Source: Aquifex sp. (lineage in GTDB: Bacteria > Aquificota > Aquificia > Aquificales > Aquificaceae). From it: a stretch of 7,449 nucleotides of DNA. A program made the translations under genes and the position numbers. The notes beneath the pieces are model-generated. The model worked only from the letters and a program-made list of their open reading frames with translations, had not been told where the DNA came from and did not search any database. Positions 1 through 5,618 of the stretch are shown one piece after another; the stretch's first letter is position 1, and each line of letters begins with the position of its first letter. The stretch is from the NCBI GenBank assembly GCA_003978875.1, contig QNXQ01000214.1, forward strand, positions 1 through 7,449, read 5' to 3'.

Positions 1-165
1 AATTACCTTTCCCTTGTTAAGTTCTACAGTTCCATCGTCCTTTCTGAGCATCAAAGCGTCAAATTCAACAGTTTGTCCAACTTCGTAAGGAAGTTTTTCC
101 ACCTTTAGCTTCATACCCTTTTCAACTCTGTACTGTTTTCCACCGGTCTTTATCACTGCATACAT
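1..165 (-). CDS. rplU: 50S ribosomal protein L21, N-terminal 55 codons (partial, runs off the left edge)
   Basis: L21 is a 23S rRNA-binding protein of the large ribosomal subunit. Translating the minus strand from the ATG at 165 gives MYAVIKTGGKQYRV, the hallmark L21 start, followed by the usual KGMKLKVEKLPYEVGQTVEF and a DALMLRKDDG stretch, in frame to base 1. L21 is normally about 100 residues, so roughly half is visible. The start is fixed by family similarity and by a Shine-Dalgarno GGGAGG at 174-179, close to the ATG. The gene begins 14 bases after the rplO stop, and that stop is fused to this ribosome-binding site, so the two are probably co-transcribed. L21 is usually paired with L27 (rpmA), so rpmA may lie just outside the window. 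Finding rplU directly after rplO is unusual, because secY is the common neighbour there. Confidence 0.95.
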   Translation of the reverse strand, partial: MYAVIKTGGKQYRVEKGMKLKVEKLPYEVGQTVEFDALMLRKDDGTVELNKGKVI

Positions 166-179
166 ACTTTACGCCTCCC

Positions 180-629
180 TTAAGATATGATTTCCCACTT
201 TCCGCCAGCCTTTTCTATCTTCTCCTTTGCGGATTTTGAGAAAGCGTGAGCTTTTATAACAAATTTCTTTGTCAATTCTCCATCTCCGAGAATTTTAACC
301 CTATCATTCTCATCACAAAGCCCTTTACTTGCCAGGACAGCGGGAGTTATTTCCGTTCCTTCCTCAAACAGTTTGTTTATTACGCCTACATTTACGGGAG
401 TATATTCCTTTCTATTGGGATTCTTGAATCCCCTCTTGGGAATTCTCATATAGAGAGGTGTTTGTCCACCTTCAAAGTAAGGAGGCATCTTTCTATCACC
501 GGAACGGGATTTTTGTCCCTTATGTCCCCTTCCTGCAGTTTTTCCGTGACCGGAACCTATACCTCTACCAACTCTCTTCCTTTCTTTTGTTGCTCCCCAG
601 TGTGGTTGAAGGTCATGTAGACCTATCAT
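180..629 (-). CDS. rplO: 50S ribosomal protein L15
   Basis: L15 is a late-assembly protein that binds 23S rRNA in the large subunit. The 149-residue product has the usual length. It shows the L15 signature: an N-terminal LHDLQP, then a Gly/Arg/Lys-rich unstructured arm (residues about 19-45, with RVGRGIGSGHGKTAGRGHKG) that threads into rRNA, then a FEGGQTPLYMRIPKRGF segment and a globular C-terminal domain with DGELTKKFVIKAHAFSKSAKEKIE. The ATG at 629 has a strong AGGAGG upstream (638-643), and that site overlaps the stop of the preceding rpmD. The stop is TAA at 180-182, merged with the Shine-Dalgarno sequence of rplU. It belongs to the spc-type operon, but secY does not follow. The family call is secure. 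Confidence 0.98.
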   Translation of the reverse strand: MIGLHDLQPHWGATKERKRVGRGIGSGHGKTAGRGHKGQKSRSGDRKMPPYFEGGQTPLYMRIPKRGFKNPNRKEYTPVNVGVINKLFEEGTEITPAVLASKGLCDENDRVKILGDGELTKKFVIKAHAFSKSAKEKIEKAGGKWEIIS

Positions 630-642
630 GATTCAAACCTCC

Positions 643-1020
643 TTAAATCTCAACTATTTCTCCTTCCCAGTTTACATACCTGGTATATCCTTTCCTTCTG
701 AGGAAATCTTCAAGGTCGGTAATTCTGGAGAAATAATAAATCCCTCTTCCGTTTGTGTAAATGCCGTCTTTATTAATTACCGTGTGGTCAGGTTCCTCCG
801 ATAAATCCCTTTCTACTACCGGAACTTCTCCGGAGAAGTCAATTTTGTAGGCTACTCCTACTAAGTGAAAAGCCTTTCTTATATTTCCCCAAACGAGAGG
901 ATTGTCCTCAAGTATCCTTACCTGTCCTCTCTTTTTTAAGCCCAAAGATTTAACAGCCTGTATATGTCTTTCACTTTCTCCTGCAAGACCTCTGAGGAGT
1001 TTAACCTTAAGCTTAGCCAT
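643..1020 (-). CDS. rpmD: 50S ribosomal protein L30 with a long C-terminal extension
   Basis: Residues 1-60 are a complete bacterial L30: KVKLLRGLAGESERHIQAV, then KSLGLKKRGQV and a domain ending GNIRKAFHLVGVAYKI. Bacterial L30 is normally about 60 residues and ends here. This protein continues for 65 more residues (coordinates 840 down to 646), with an acidic VVERDLSEEPDH part, then NGRGIYYFSRITDLEDFLRR and an aromatic tail YTRYVNWEGEIVEI. I do not recognise that segment as a known domain. It is not obviously the archaeal/eukaryotic L7/L30 extension, although I could not align them. The position between rpsE and rplO is the canonical place for rpmD, which supports the call. The ATG at 1020 overlaps the rpsE stop by 8 bases (ATGGCTAA), and a GGAGGGG lies just upstream inside rpsE, so translation is probably coupled. 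Identity of the core is secure; the role of the extension is unknown. Confidence 0.93.
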   Translation of the reverse strand: MAKLKVKLLRGLAGESERHIQAVKSLGLKKRGQVRILEDNPLVWGNIRKAFHLVGVAYKIDFSGEVPVVERDLSEEPDHTVINKDGIYTNGRGIYYFSRITDLEDFLRRKGYTRYVNWEGEIVEI

Positions 1021-1633
1021 AGATACCCCTCCAAGGGTAGTAGTGTTTAATATTCATCTTCGGGAGAGCGTATCTTCTATATCTCTTTAAGATTTCTTCT
1101 ACCGGCAGACCTCTTTCTTCTGCAATCTGCTCCGGAGTCTTTAACTGCAGAAGTGCATCGAACACAGCTCTAACAACATTATCGGGATTGGTACTTCCTA
1201 TAATCTTTGTAAGAACATCCGTGTATCCTGCTAATTCAAATACTGGCTTTGCCGCACCACCTGCAACAACACCGGTTCCACGTCTTGCAGGAAGAACGAT
1301 TATTTTCGTTGCTCCAAATCTACCTATTACATCGTGAGGAACTGTCCCTTCAATTATTGGAACCCTTATAACGTTCTTTTTAGCTTTTTCAATTCCCTTG
1401 GCTATAGCCAAAGTGACTTCTTTAGCTTTCCCGTGTCCGAAACCTACATGCCCTCTTCTGTCTCCAACAACTACCAATGTGCTGAAAGAAAACCTTCTAC
1501 CACCCTTTGTAACCCTTGCTGTTCTGTTGGCATAAATCAATCTTTCTTCCAATTGAAGCTCTTGAAGAATTTCTTCTATATTCTGCTGTTTTCTTCTTTC
1601 TTCTATCATTCTGTCAATATCTTTTCCGCCCAT
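1013..1633 (-). CDS. rpsE: 30S ribosomal protein S5
   Basis: S5 is a small-subunit protein that helps translational accuracy and mRNA unwinding at the entry channel. The double-stranded-RNA-binding-like N-terminal domain is visible in RTARVTKGGRRFSFSTLVVVGD and GHVGFGHGKAKEV, and the C-terminal domain in IGRFGATKIIVLPARRGTGVVAGG and IGSTNPDNVVRAVFDAL. I chose the ATG at 1633 (MGGKDIDRMIEE), giving 206 residues, because an AGGAGG at 1639-1644 lies 5-7 bases upstream. An in-frame ATG at 1681 would add 16 residues, but it lies inside rplR and has no better site. E. coli S5 has 167 residues. The surplus here is a charged, probably helical N-terminal segment of about 20 residues and a basic aromatic C-terminal tail (RYRRYALPKMNIKHYYPW) of about 23. 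The gene starts 10 bases after rplR and its end overlaps rpmD. Confidence 0.97.
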   Translation of the reverse strand: MGGKDIDRMIEERRKQQNIEEILQELQLEERLIYANRTARVTKGGRRFSFSTLVVVGDRRGHVGFGHGKAKEVTLAIAKGIEKAKKNVIRVPIIEGTVPHDVIGRFGATKIIVLPARRGTGVVAGGAAKPVFELAGYTDVLTKIIGSTNPDNVVRAVFDALLQLKTPEQIAEERGLPVEEILKRYRRYALPKMNIKHYYPWRGIYG

Positions 1634-1638
1634 ATCAA

Positions 1639-1646
1639 CCTCCTTA
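1639..1646 (-). promoter_or_regulatory. Fused rplR stop / rpsE Shine-Dalgarno site (TAAGGAGG)
   Basis: On the minus strand the rplR stop codon TAA (1644-1646) runs directly into GGAGG, giving TAAGGAGG just upstream of the ATG at 1633. This site decides the rpsE start in favour of 1633 over the in-frame ATG at 1681. The same fused arrangement occurs at rpsH/rplF (2590-2597), rplF/rplR (2026-2033) and rpmD/rplO (638-645), and as TAAGGGAGG at rplO/rplU (174-182). Confidence 0.85.
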
Positions 1647-2018
1647 GAACTCCAGTCCCATTTCTCTGCATTTATCTGCAAAGGCTTTTATCTTACCGTG
1701 ATACTTAAAACCACCTCTATCAAATACAACCTTCTTTATACCCTTCTCTAAAGCCCTTTTAGCTATAATTTCAGCCACAACTTCGGCGTCCTTTATGGAT
1801 TTTCCTCCCCTTTTTCCGGTAATTTTTTCGAATTCGGGATCTAGTGTTGATGCACTCACCAGTGTATGTCCTATGGTGTCATCGATTATTTGAGCGTAGA
1901 AATGATGAAGACTTCTGTAAACGCAAAGTCTCGGTCTTTCAGGAGTTCCAAAAACTTTCTTTCTTATTCTTTTATGCCTTCTTATTCTCTTTTCCCTTCT
2001 CGTCTTTATCCTAGGCAT
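1644..2018 (-). CDS. rplR: 50S ribosomal protein L18
   Basis: L18 binds 5S rRNA, together with L5 and L25 in many bacteria, and anchors it in the central protuberance. The 124-residue product shows a very basic N-terminus (RIKTRREKRIRRHKRIRKKVFG) and the L18 core motifs RPRLCVYRSLHHFYAQIIDD, then HTLVSASTLD, GKRGGKSIKDAEVV and VVFDRGGFKYHGKIKAFAD, ending REMGLEF. Length and motif order are typical. The ATG at 2018 follows a fused TAAGGAGG at 2026-2033 that carries the rplF stop, with 12 bases between the genes. It sits between rplF and rpsE as in the canonical spc order. Nothing is unusual about the protein. Confidence 0.98.
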   Translation of the reverse strand: MPRIKTRREKRIRRHKRIRKKVFGTPERPRLCVYRSLHHFYAQIIDDTIGHTLVSASTLDPEFEKITGKRGGKSIKDAEVVAEIIAKRALEKGIKKVVFDRGGFKYHGKIKAFADKCREMGLEF

Positions 2019-2030
2019 GTCTCAACCTCC

Positions 2031-2582
2031 TTACTTCTTACCCGCTGTCTTTCCGGGTTTTAGTTTAAGCTGTTCACCTTTGTACCTGATACCCTTACCT
2101 TTATACGGGTCTGGTTTTCTGAAGCTTCTAATCTCTGCCGCTACCTGACCCACCCTCTGTTTATCTATTCCGTGGATGTGAATTTCGTTGCCTTTTACCT
2201 CAATCTTTACGTCCGGAGGAATAGGGTATATATCCGGGTGAGATTTTCCGAGATGCAATTCCAAAACATTTCCCTTTAGCTGAGCTCTATAACCGAGACC
2301 GTGTATTTCAAGTATTTCCGTAAATCCTTCCGTGACACCCTTAATCATGTTTTTGACTAAGGCTGCCATTGTTCCGTGAATCGCTTTGTGAAAGCTTCTA
2401 TCGGAAGGTCTATCGAGCTTTATCCACCTCTCTTGTTGGTTTACGGTCACTTTTATATCGGGATGAACATTTAAATCCAGTTTTCCTTTTGGACCTTCAA
2501 CCACAAGTTTATGTTCTTTTTCGATGTAATTTACCTTTACGTTTTCGGGATAAGGTATAGGCTTTTTTGCCAGCCTTGACAT
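2031..2582 (-). CDS. rplF: 50S ribosomal protein L6
   Basis: L6 binds 23S rRNA near the sarcin-ricin loop and the factor-binding site. The 183-residue product has the expected length and the two tandem L6 domains: the first around residues 1-80 (starting MSRLAKKPIPYPENVKV, with RSFHKAIHGTMAALVKNM) and the second around 85-175 (ILEIHGLGYRAQLKGN, LGKSHPDIYPIP, and HGIDKQRVGQVAAEIRSFR). The C-terminal signature RKPDPYKGKGIRYKGE is present, followed by a basic tail. The ATG at 2582 is preceded by the fused stop/Shine-Dalgarno site TAAGGAGG at 2590-2597, with 12 bases after rpsH. The stop is itself fused to the rplR ribosome-binding site. Confidence 0.98.
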   Translation of the reverse strand: MSRLAKKPIPYPENVKVNYIEKEHKLVVEGPKGKLDLNVHPDIKVTVNQQERWIKLDRPSDRSFHKAIHGTMAALVKNMIKGVTEGFTEILEIHGLGYRAQLKGNVLELHLGKSHPDIYPIPPDVKIEVKGNEIHIHGIDKQRVGQVAAEIRSFRKPDPYKGKGIRYKGEQLKLKPGKTAGKK

Positions 2583-2594
2583 TTCCCTTCCTCC

Positions 2595-3101
2595 TTACCA
2601 AACAAAGGCTATTACTTCTCCGCCTTTTCTTATCCTTCTGGCTTCGTGGTCCGTCATCACTCCCGCATCGGTGGAAACTATTGCTATTCCTAGTCCTCTC
2701 TTCACGTAAGGCATTGTCCTTACACTGGCGTAAATCCTTCTTCCACCCTTAGAAACTCTTACTATGTTGGTAATGGCACTCTTTCTCTTTTTAGGGTCGA
2801 GATATTTTAAATAAATCTTTAAGGGATATTGGGTTCCCTTGTTGTAGTCAATGAGTTGTTGTAAATACCTTTTCATCTTAGGATTGGGAGATTTTTCTGC
2901 AAGTTCTTTCATTTTGTTAAACTCTTCTTCGTACTTTTCCCCTTTAAGTGCTTCCCAATCCTTGATGAACCCTTCCTTTTTAAGAACGTCAAGTATTCTC
3001 TCTTTGAGTTTTGATGAAGGAACGTAGAGAAAATCATCCCTTCTCATAATGGCGTTCTTAATAGCGGAAAACATATCCGCTATCGGGTCTACAGCGCTCA
3101 T
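2595..3101 (-). CDS. rpsH: 30S ribosomal protein S8 with a charged internal insertion
   Basis: S8 is a primary 16S rRNA-binding protein of the 30S platform and, in E. coli, the translational repressor of the spc operon. Here it is 168 residues against about 130 in E. coli. The N-terminal domain is standard (DPIADMFSAIKNAI, VPSSKLKERILDVLKKEGFIKD), and so is the C-terminal domain (NIVRVSKGGRRIYASVRTMP, GLGIAIVSTDAGVMTDHEARR, GGEVIAFVW). The extra length is an insertion of roughly 35 net residues, about 50-93, rich in Lys and Glu and apparently two helices split by an SPNP turn. It falls between the N-terminal domain and the LKIYLKYL strand. I believe long S8 proteins are known in Aquifex. The ATG at 3101 has AAGGAGGT upstream. 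The 40-base gap to rpsN is the largest inside the operon. Confidence 0.97.
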   Translation of the reverse strand: MSAVDPIADMFSAIKNAIMRRDDFLYVPSSKLKERILDVLKKEGFIKDWEALKGEKYEEEFNKMKELAEKSPNPKMKRYLQQLIDYNKGTQYPLKIYLKYLDPKKRKSAITNIVRVSKGGRRIYASVRTMPYVKRGLGIAIVSTDAGVMTDHEARRIRKGGEVIAFVW

Positions 3102-3141
3102 CTCAAACCTCCTTCAAGCTGGCAGTTGGGCTGTGAACCCC

Positions 3142-3330
3142 TTACCAGCTTGCTTTTCTTACTCCGGGTAAATCACCCCTCAAAGCATGTTCCCTAAAGC
3201 AAATTCTGCACATGTTAAAGTATCTAATAAAAGCTCTCGGTCTTCCGCAAATAGGGCATCTATTCTTCTTTCTGCTTTTCCACTTTGGGTAATACATTAA
3301 ATCTTTAGCTACCTTAGCTTTTCTCGGCAT
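3142..3330 (-). CDS. rpsN: 30S ribosomal protein S14, zinc-binding (type Z)
   Basis: S14 helps assemble the head of the 30S subunit. At 62 residues this is the short zinc-containing form. The four cysteines are intact in a CPIC (25-28) and CRIC (41-44) pair, and the C-terminal signature RGDLPGVRKASW is complete. The non-zinc form is about 100 residues and lacks these cysteines. The ATG at 3330 is preceded by an AGGAGGT that begins inside the 27-base gap after rplE. Its position between rplE and rpsH is canonical. The N-terminus, MPRKAKVAKDLMYYPKWKSR, differs somewhat from typical S14Z starts but has the same basic character. Confidence 0.97.
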   Translation of the reverse strand: MPRKAKVAKDLMYYPKWKSRKKNRCPICGRPRAFIRYFNMCRICFREHALRGDLPGVRKASW

Positions 3331-3357
3331 ATTTACCTCCTGAAGCTAAACATTGTA

Positions 3358-3924
3358 TCACATAGACCTTATAGGTAAACCTAGGAGTGAAAGTAACCAA
3401 TAAGCTTCTTCGTCCGTCTCCGCGGTGGTGTTGATGATTATGTCCATACCTCTTATCCTGTCTACCTTGTCGTAATCTATTTCAGGGAAAACAATCTGTT
3501 CCGTTATACCGAAAGCGTAATTTCCTCTTCCGTCAAAAGAACGTGGATTTAATCCCTTAAAGTCTTTTACCCTGGGAAGAGCTATGGAAATGACTTTATC
3601 GAGGAAATCCCACATCCTTTCTTTCCTTAGAGTTACCTTACAACCTATGGGCATACCCTTTCTGAGCTTAAAACCTGCTTCCGATTTTCTTGCTCTTGTT
3701 ATTACAGGTTGTTGACCTGTTATGGCTCTCAGGTCTTCTACAGCTCTTTCCAGTTGCTTTATATCCTGAACTGCTTCACCTACACCCATATTAACGACAA
3801 TCTTTTGTATTCTCGGAACTTGCATAGGATTCTTATACTGAAATTTCTGAATTAGCTTAGGAACCACTTCTTCCTTGTACTTCTTGTAAAGCCTGGGAAC
3901 GTATTTTGTCTCTGTTGCACTCAT
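3358..3924 (-). CDS. rplE: 50S ribosomal protein L5
   Basis: L5 binds 5S rRNA and contacts the 30S head through the central protuberance. The 188-residue product is slightly longer than the usual 179-180, mostly at the N-terminus (MSATETKYVPRLYKKYKEEV). Family motifs are clear: QVPRIQKIVVNMGVGEA, TGQQPVITRARKSEAGFKLR and GMPIGCKVTLR, then LPRVKDFKGLNPRSFDGRGN and the NYAFGITEQIVFPEIDYDKV segment. The start at 3924 lies one base after the rplX stop (TGATATG). Its Shine-Dalgarno sequence GGGAGG is made by the last Gly codons of rplX, so the two are probably translationally coupled. In E. coli S8 represses this operon at the start of rplE. I looked for an obvious matching hairpin here and could not support one. 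Confidence 0.98.
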   Translation of the reverse strand: MSATETKYVPRLYKKYKEEVVPKLIQKFQYKNPMQVPRIQKIVVNMGVGEAVQDIKQLERAVEDLRAITGQQPVITRARKSEAGFKLRKGMPIGCKVTLRKERMWDFLDKVISIALPRVKDFKGLNPRSFDGRGNYAFGITEQIVFPEIDYDKVDRIRGMDIIINTTAETDEEAYWLLSLLGLPIRSM

Positions 3925-3925
3925 A

Positions 3926-4321
3926 TCAGCCTCCCTTTATCACCTTTTCACTAACCAGGTCTATGTTTTCATTACACTTTTTGCAATATCTATACTTTCT
4001 CCTTACGTTTTCTTCCTCAACTATTCTAAAGCCGACCCTTGTTGGTTTTCCGCAATTGGGACAAAGGAGCATTACATTGCTTATGTCTATAGGTCCTTCC
4101 GTTTCAATAATTCCGCCTTCCCTTACTCCTTCAATGGGCTTTACGTGTTTCTTTATGAGCCTCACTCCTTCAACTATTACGAAACGTCTCACGTATACGG
4201 GTTCACCCTTTTTATTTCTCCTTTTAACCTTTTCGTATACCTTGAGAACTTTACCTTGCTTGCCCTTTTCCTTCCCTCTTATTACTACTACTGTGTCTCC
4301 CTTTTTTATCTTCGCTGCCAT
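3926..4321 (-). CDS. rplX: 50S ribosomal protein L24 with a zinc-ribbon C-terminus
   Basis: L24 is an assembly-initiating large-subunit protein that binds the 5' domain of 23S rRNA. A KOW motif occupies about residues 6-33 (IKKGDTVVVIRGKEKGKQGKV). The C-terminal region holds CPNC (87-90) and CKKC (113-116), a four-cysteine zinc-ribbon pattern that many bacterial L24 proteins carry and the 104-residue E. coli protein lacks. The 131-residue length fits that form plus a few extra residues. The ATG at 4321 overlaps the rplN stop by one base (TAATG), with GGAGGT upstream inside rplN. The end of the gene encodes the rplE ribosome-binding site in its Lys-Gly-Gly codons. Confidence 0.97.
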   Translation of the reverse strand: MAAKIKKGDTVVVIRGKEKGKQGKVLKVYEKVKRRNKKGEPVYVRRFVIVEGVRLIKKHVKPIEGVREGGIIETEGPIDISNVMLLCPNCGKPTRVGFRIVEEENVRRKYRYCKKCNENIDLVSEKVIKGG

Positions 4322-4686
4322 TAAACTACCTCCGGAGCTAAGGATGCAATTTTGGTATAGCCTTTATTTCTTACTTCTCTTGCAATAGGTCCAAGAACAC
4401 GGGTTCCGAGAGGTTCTCCGTATTGGTTTAGGAGAACACAAGCGTTATCATCAAACTTTATATAACTCCCATCAGGTCTTCTTACTTCTTTTGCCGTTCT
4501 CACGATAATAGCTCTGTAAATTTTCCCTTTCTTTGCATTTCCCTGAGGTAGTGCTTCCTTTACCGTAACGGTTACAACATCTCCTAAAGTTGCATACCTT
4601 CTGGGAGCATAAGGTATACCAATTACTTGAACCTTCTTTGCACCGGAGTTATCCGCAACATTTAAATAAGTTTGCCTCTGTATCAT
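4321..4686 (-). CDS. rplN: 50S ribosomal protein L14
   Basis: L14 is a 23S rRNA-binding protein at the subunit interface that forms an intersubunit bridge. The 121-residue product begins MIQRQTYLNVADNSGAKKVQ and carries the L14 motifs RYATLGDVVTVTVKEA, RAIIVRTAKEVRRPDGSYI and FDDNACVLLN, then GEPLGTRVLGPIARE, ending with the usual KIASLAPEVV. Length and sequence are standard. The ATG at 4686 has a GAGGTGAT at 4692-4699, five bases upstream and a good match to the anti-Shine-Dalgarno. It is the first gene of this ribosomal operon: the upstream neighbour is murI rather than rpsQ, and a promoter-like site sits in the gap. Confidence 0.98.
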   Translation of the reverse strand: MIQRQTYLNVADNSGAKKVQVIGIPYAPRRYATLGDVVTVTVKEALPQGNAKKGKIYRAIIVRTAKEVRRPDGSYIKFDDNACVLLNQYGEPLGTRVLGPIAREVRNKGYTKIASLAPEVV

Positions 4687-4725
4687 GGCTTATCACCTCT
4701 CCGTTAATGAGTAAGGCAAATTAGT

Positions 4726-4734
4726 ATTATAGCA
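4726..4734 (-). promoter_or_regulatory. Extended -10 promoter for the rplN-rplU operon
   Basis: Reading the minus strand, TGCTATAAT (4734 to 4726) is a perfect consensus extended -10 element (TGnTATAAT). It lies in the 106-base gap between the murI stop and rplN. No good TTGACA-like -35 hexamer sits 16-18 bases upstream, which is compatible with an extended -10 promoter. The predicted start of transcription is near 4719, giving a leader of about 33 bases with the rplN Shine-Dalgarno sequence in it. The surrounding DNA is very AT-rich. The match is seen in the sequence; activity is inferred. Confidence 0.65.
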
Positions 4735-4792
4735 TAGAATAATGTAATTTATAGCTTTTTTATTAGAATTTCAAACAAGAGTATTACTATTA

Positions 4793-5557
4793 TTAAATCG
4801 CAAAAACTCCTTCTGCAAGTTTTATGTCCAATGTTTTACCAAGAATTAAGTTAACGAGAAAATCAAGATTTTGGGAAAAGTCTGTAAAGAATAGCTCCAA
4901 AGTGCTATTTCCTTCATCTTTTACATATCCCGATAGAGATTTTGATATGGCTTCGGAAGAATCTATTACTTCAACATCCTTAAGAAAATTTTCTATTTCC
5001 TTTTTGAGTAAAGGATAGTGGGTACATCCCAGAATAAGAGTATCTATTTTTCCTTTAAAATCTTTTAGATAATGTTCTATAACTTTTCGTGTTATATCTC
5101 CTCCTATTAATCCTTCTTCAACGAGTGGAACAAATAAAGGACACGCTTTTGATAATACGTAAGCTCCTTCCTTTTTTAAAAGTTCTTGATATACTCCACT
5201 TTTTACAGTCGCAGAAGTTCCTATTATACCTATCCTTTTATTTTTCGTTCTTCTTAAAGCTTCACGAACTCCGGGTTCTATAACACCAAAAACCGGAAAG
5301 TTCATTTCGGTTTTTAGTCTTTCAAGAGCGTAAGCACTTGCGGTATTACAGGCTACAACCAAAAGGTCTATACCTTTCTCTTTCAAAAAATTAGCACACT
5401 CAAGAGAATACCTTATCACCGTATCTTTTGACCTTATCCCATAAGGAACTCTTGCGGTGTCTCCTAAGTAAACTATATCTACGTTTTTATACCTCTCTCT
5501 TATGGCTTTGAGGACTGTAAGCCCCCCTACACCGCTGTCAAAAATACCGATTTTCAT
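4793..5557 (-). CDS. murI: Glutamate racemase
   Basis: This enzyme interconverts L- and D-glutamate without a cofactor, in the cytoplasm, to supply D-glutamate for peptidoglycan precursors. From MKIGIFDSGVGG the protein is 254 residues. The two catalytic cysteines sit in VVACNTASA (Cys70) and LGCTHYPLL (Cys178, followed by His180), and the conserved Asp7-Ser8 is in FDSG. YLGDTARVPYG and FGVIEPG are also family signatures. I chose the ATG at 5557 because the Aquifex aeolicus enzyme, as I recall it, starts at the same residue. An ATG three codons earlier (5566, adding MDS) is equally possible, and neither has a clear Shine-Dalgarno sequence. The gene stands between the outer-membrane receptor and the ribosomal operon. 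No functional link with either is evident. Confidence 0.96.
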   Translation of the reverse strand: MKIGIFDSGVGGLTVLKAIRERYKNVDIVYLGDTARVPYGIRSKDTVIRYSLECANFLKEKGIDLLVVACNTASAYALERLKTEMNFPVFGVIEPGVREALRRTKNKRIGIIGTSATVKSGVYQELLKKEGAYVLSKACPLFVPLVEEGLIGGDITRKVIEHYLKDFKGKIDTLILGCTHYPLLKKEIENFLKDVEVIDSSEAISKSLSGYVKDEGNSTLELFFTDFSQNLDFLVNLILGKTLDIKLAEGVFAI

Positions 5558-5578
5558 ACTATCCATTTTAAAAGTGTT

Positions 5579-5602
5579 AAAAAGGATTGCCCCCGCAGGG
5601 GG
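5579..5602 (-). terminator. Possible intrinsic terminator after the receptor gene
   Basis: On the minus strand CCCCC-TGC-GGGGG (5602 to 5590) forms a five-pair GC hairpin with a three-base loop. It lies 16 bases after the receptor stop codon. A run of five T (5583 to 5579) follows, but six bases separate it from the stem, and the stem is short. The location between two genes supports a terminator. The imperfect spacing keeps this tentative. It would end receptor transcription just before murI. Confidence 0.45.
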
Positions 5603-5618
5603 ATAAAGGGAGGAGGCC

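Noticed and set aside
246..620. Open frame on the plus strand opposite rplO
   Set aside because: It is antisense to a clear ribosomal-protein gene, has no family features, and has no plausible ribosome-binding context. It is a composition shadow.
1634..1681. Upstream in-frame start for rpsE at 1681
   Set aside because: It would overlap rplR by about 38 bases, and the strong Shine-Dalgarno site points to 1633 instead.
1334..1708. Open frame on the plus strand opposite rpsE and rplR
   Set aside because: It overlaps two certain genes on the other strand and shows no recognisable protein features.
3900..3960. S8 autoregulatory RNA site at the rplX/rplE junction, as in E. coli
   Set aside because: I could not find a convincing hairpin with the known S8-binding features by eye. 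A covariance search would be needed.
3906..4388. 160-residue open frame on the plus strand opposite rplX, with hydrophobic stretches
   Set aside because: The hydrophobic Phe/Leu-rich look is what the reverse complement of Lys/Glu-rich coding sequence produces. It spans three certain genes.
4735..4792. Intrinsic terminator after murI
   Set aside because: The AT-rich stretch has a T/A run but no GC stem before it, so no terminator can be supported.
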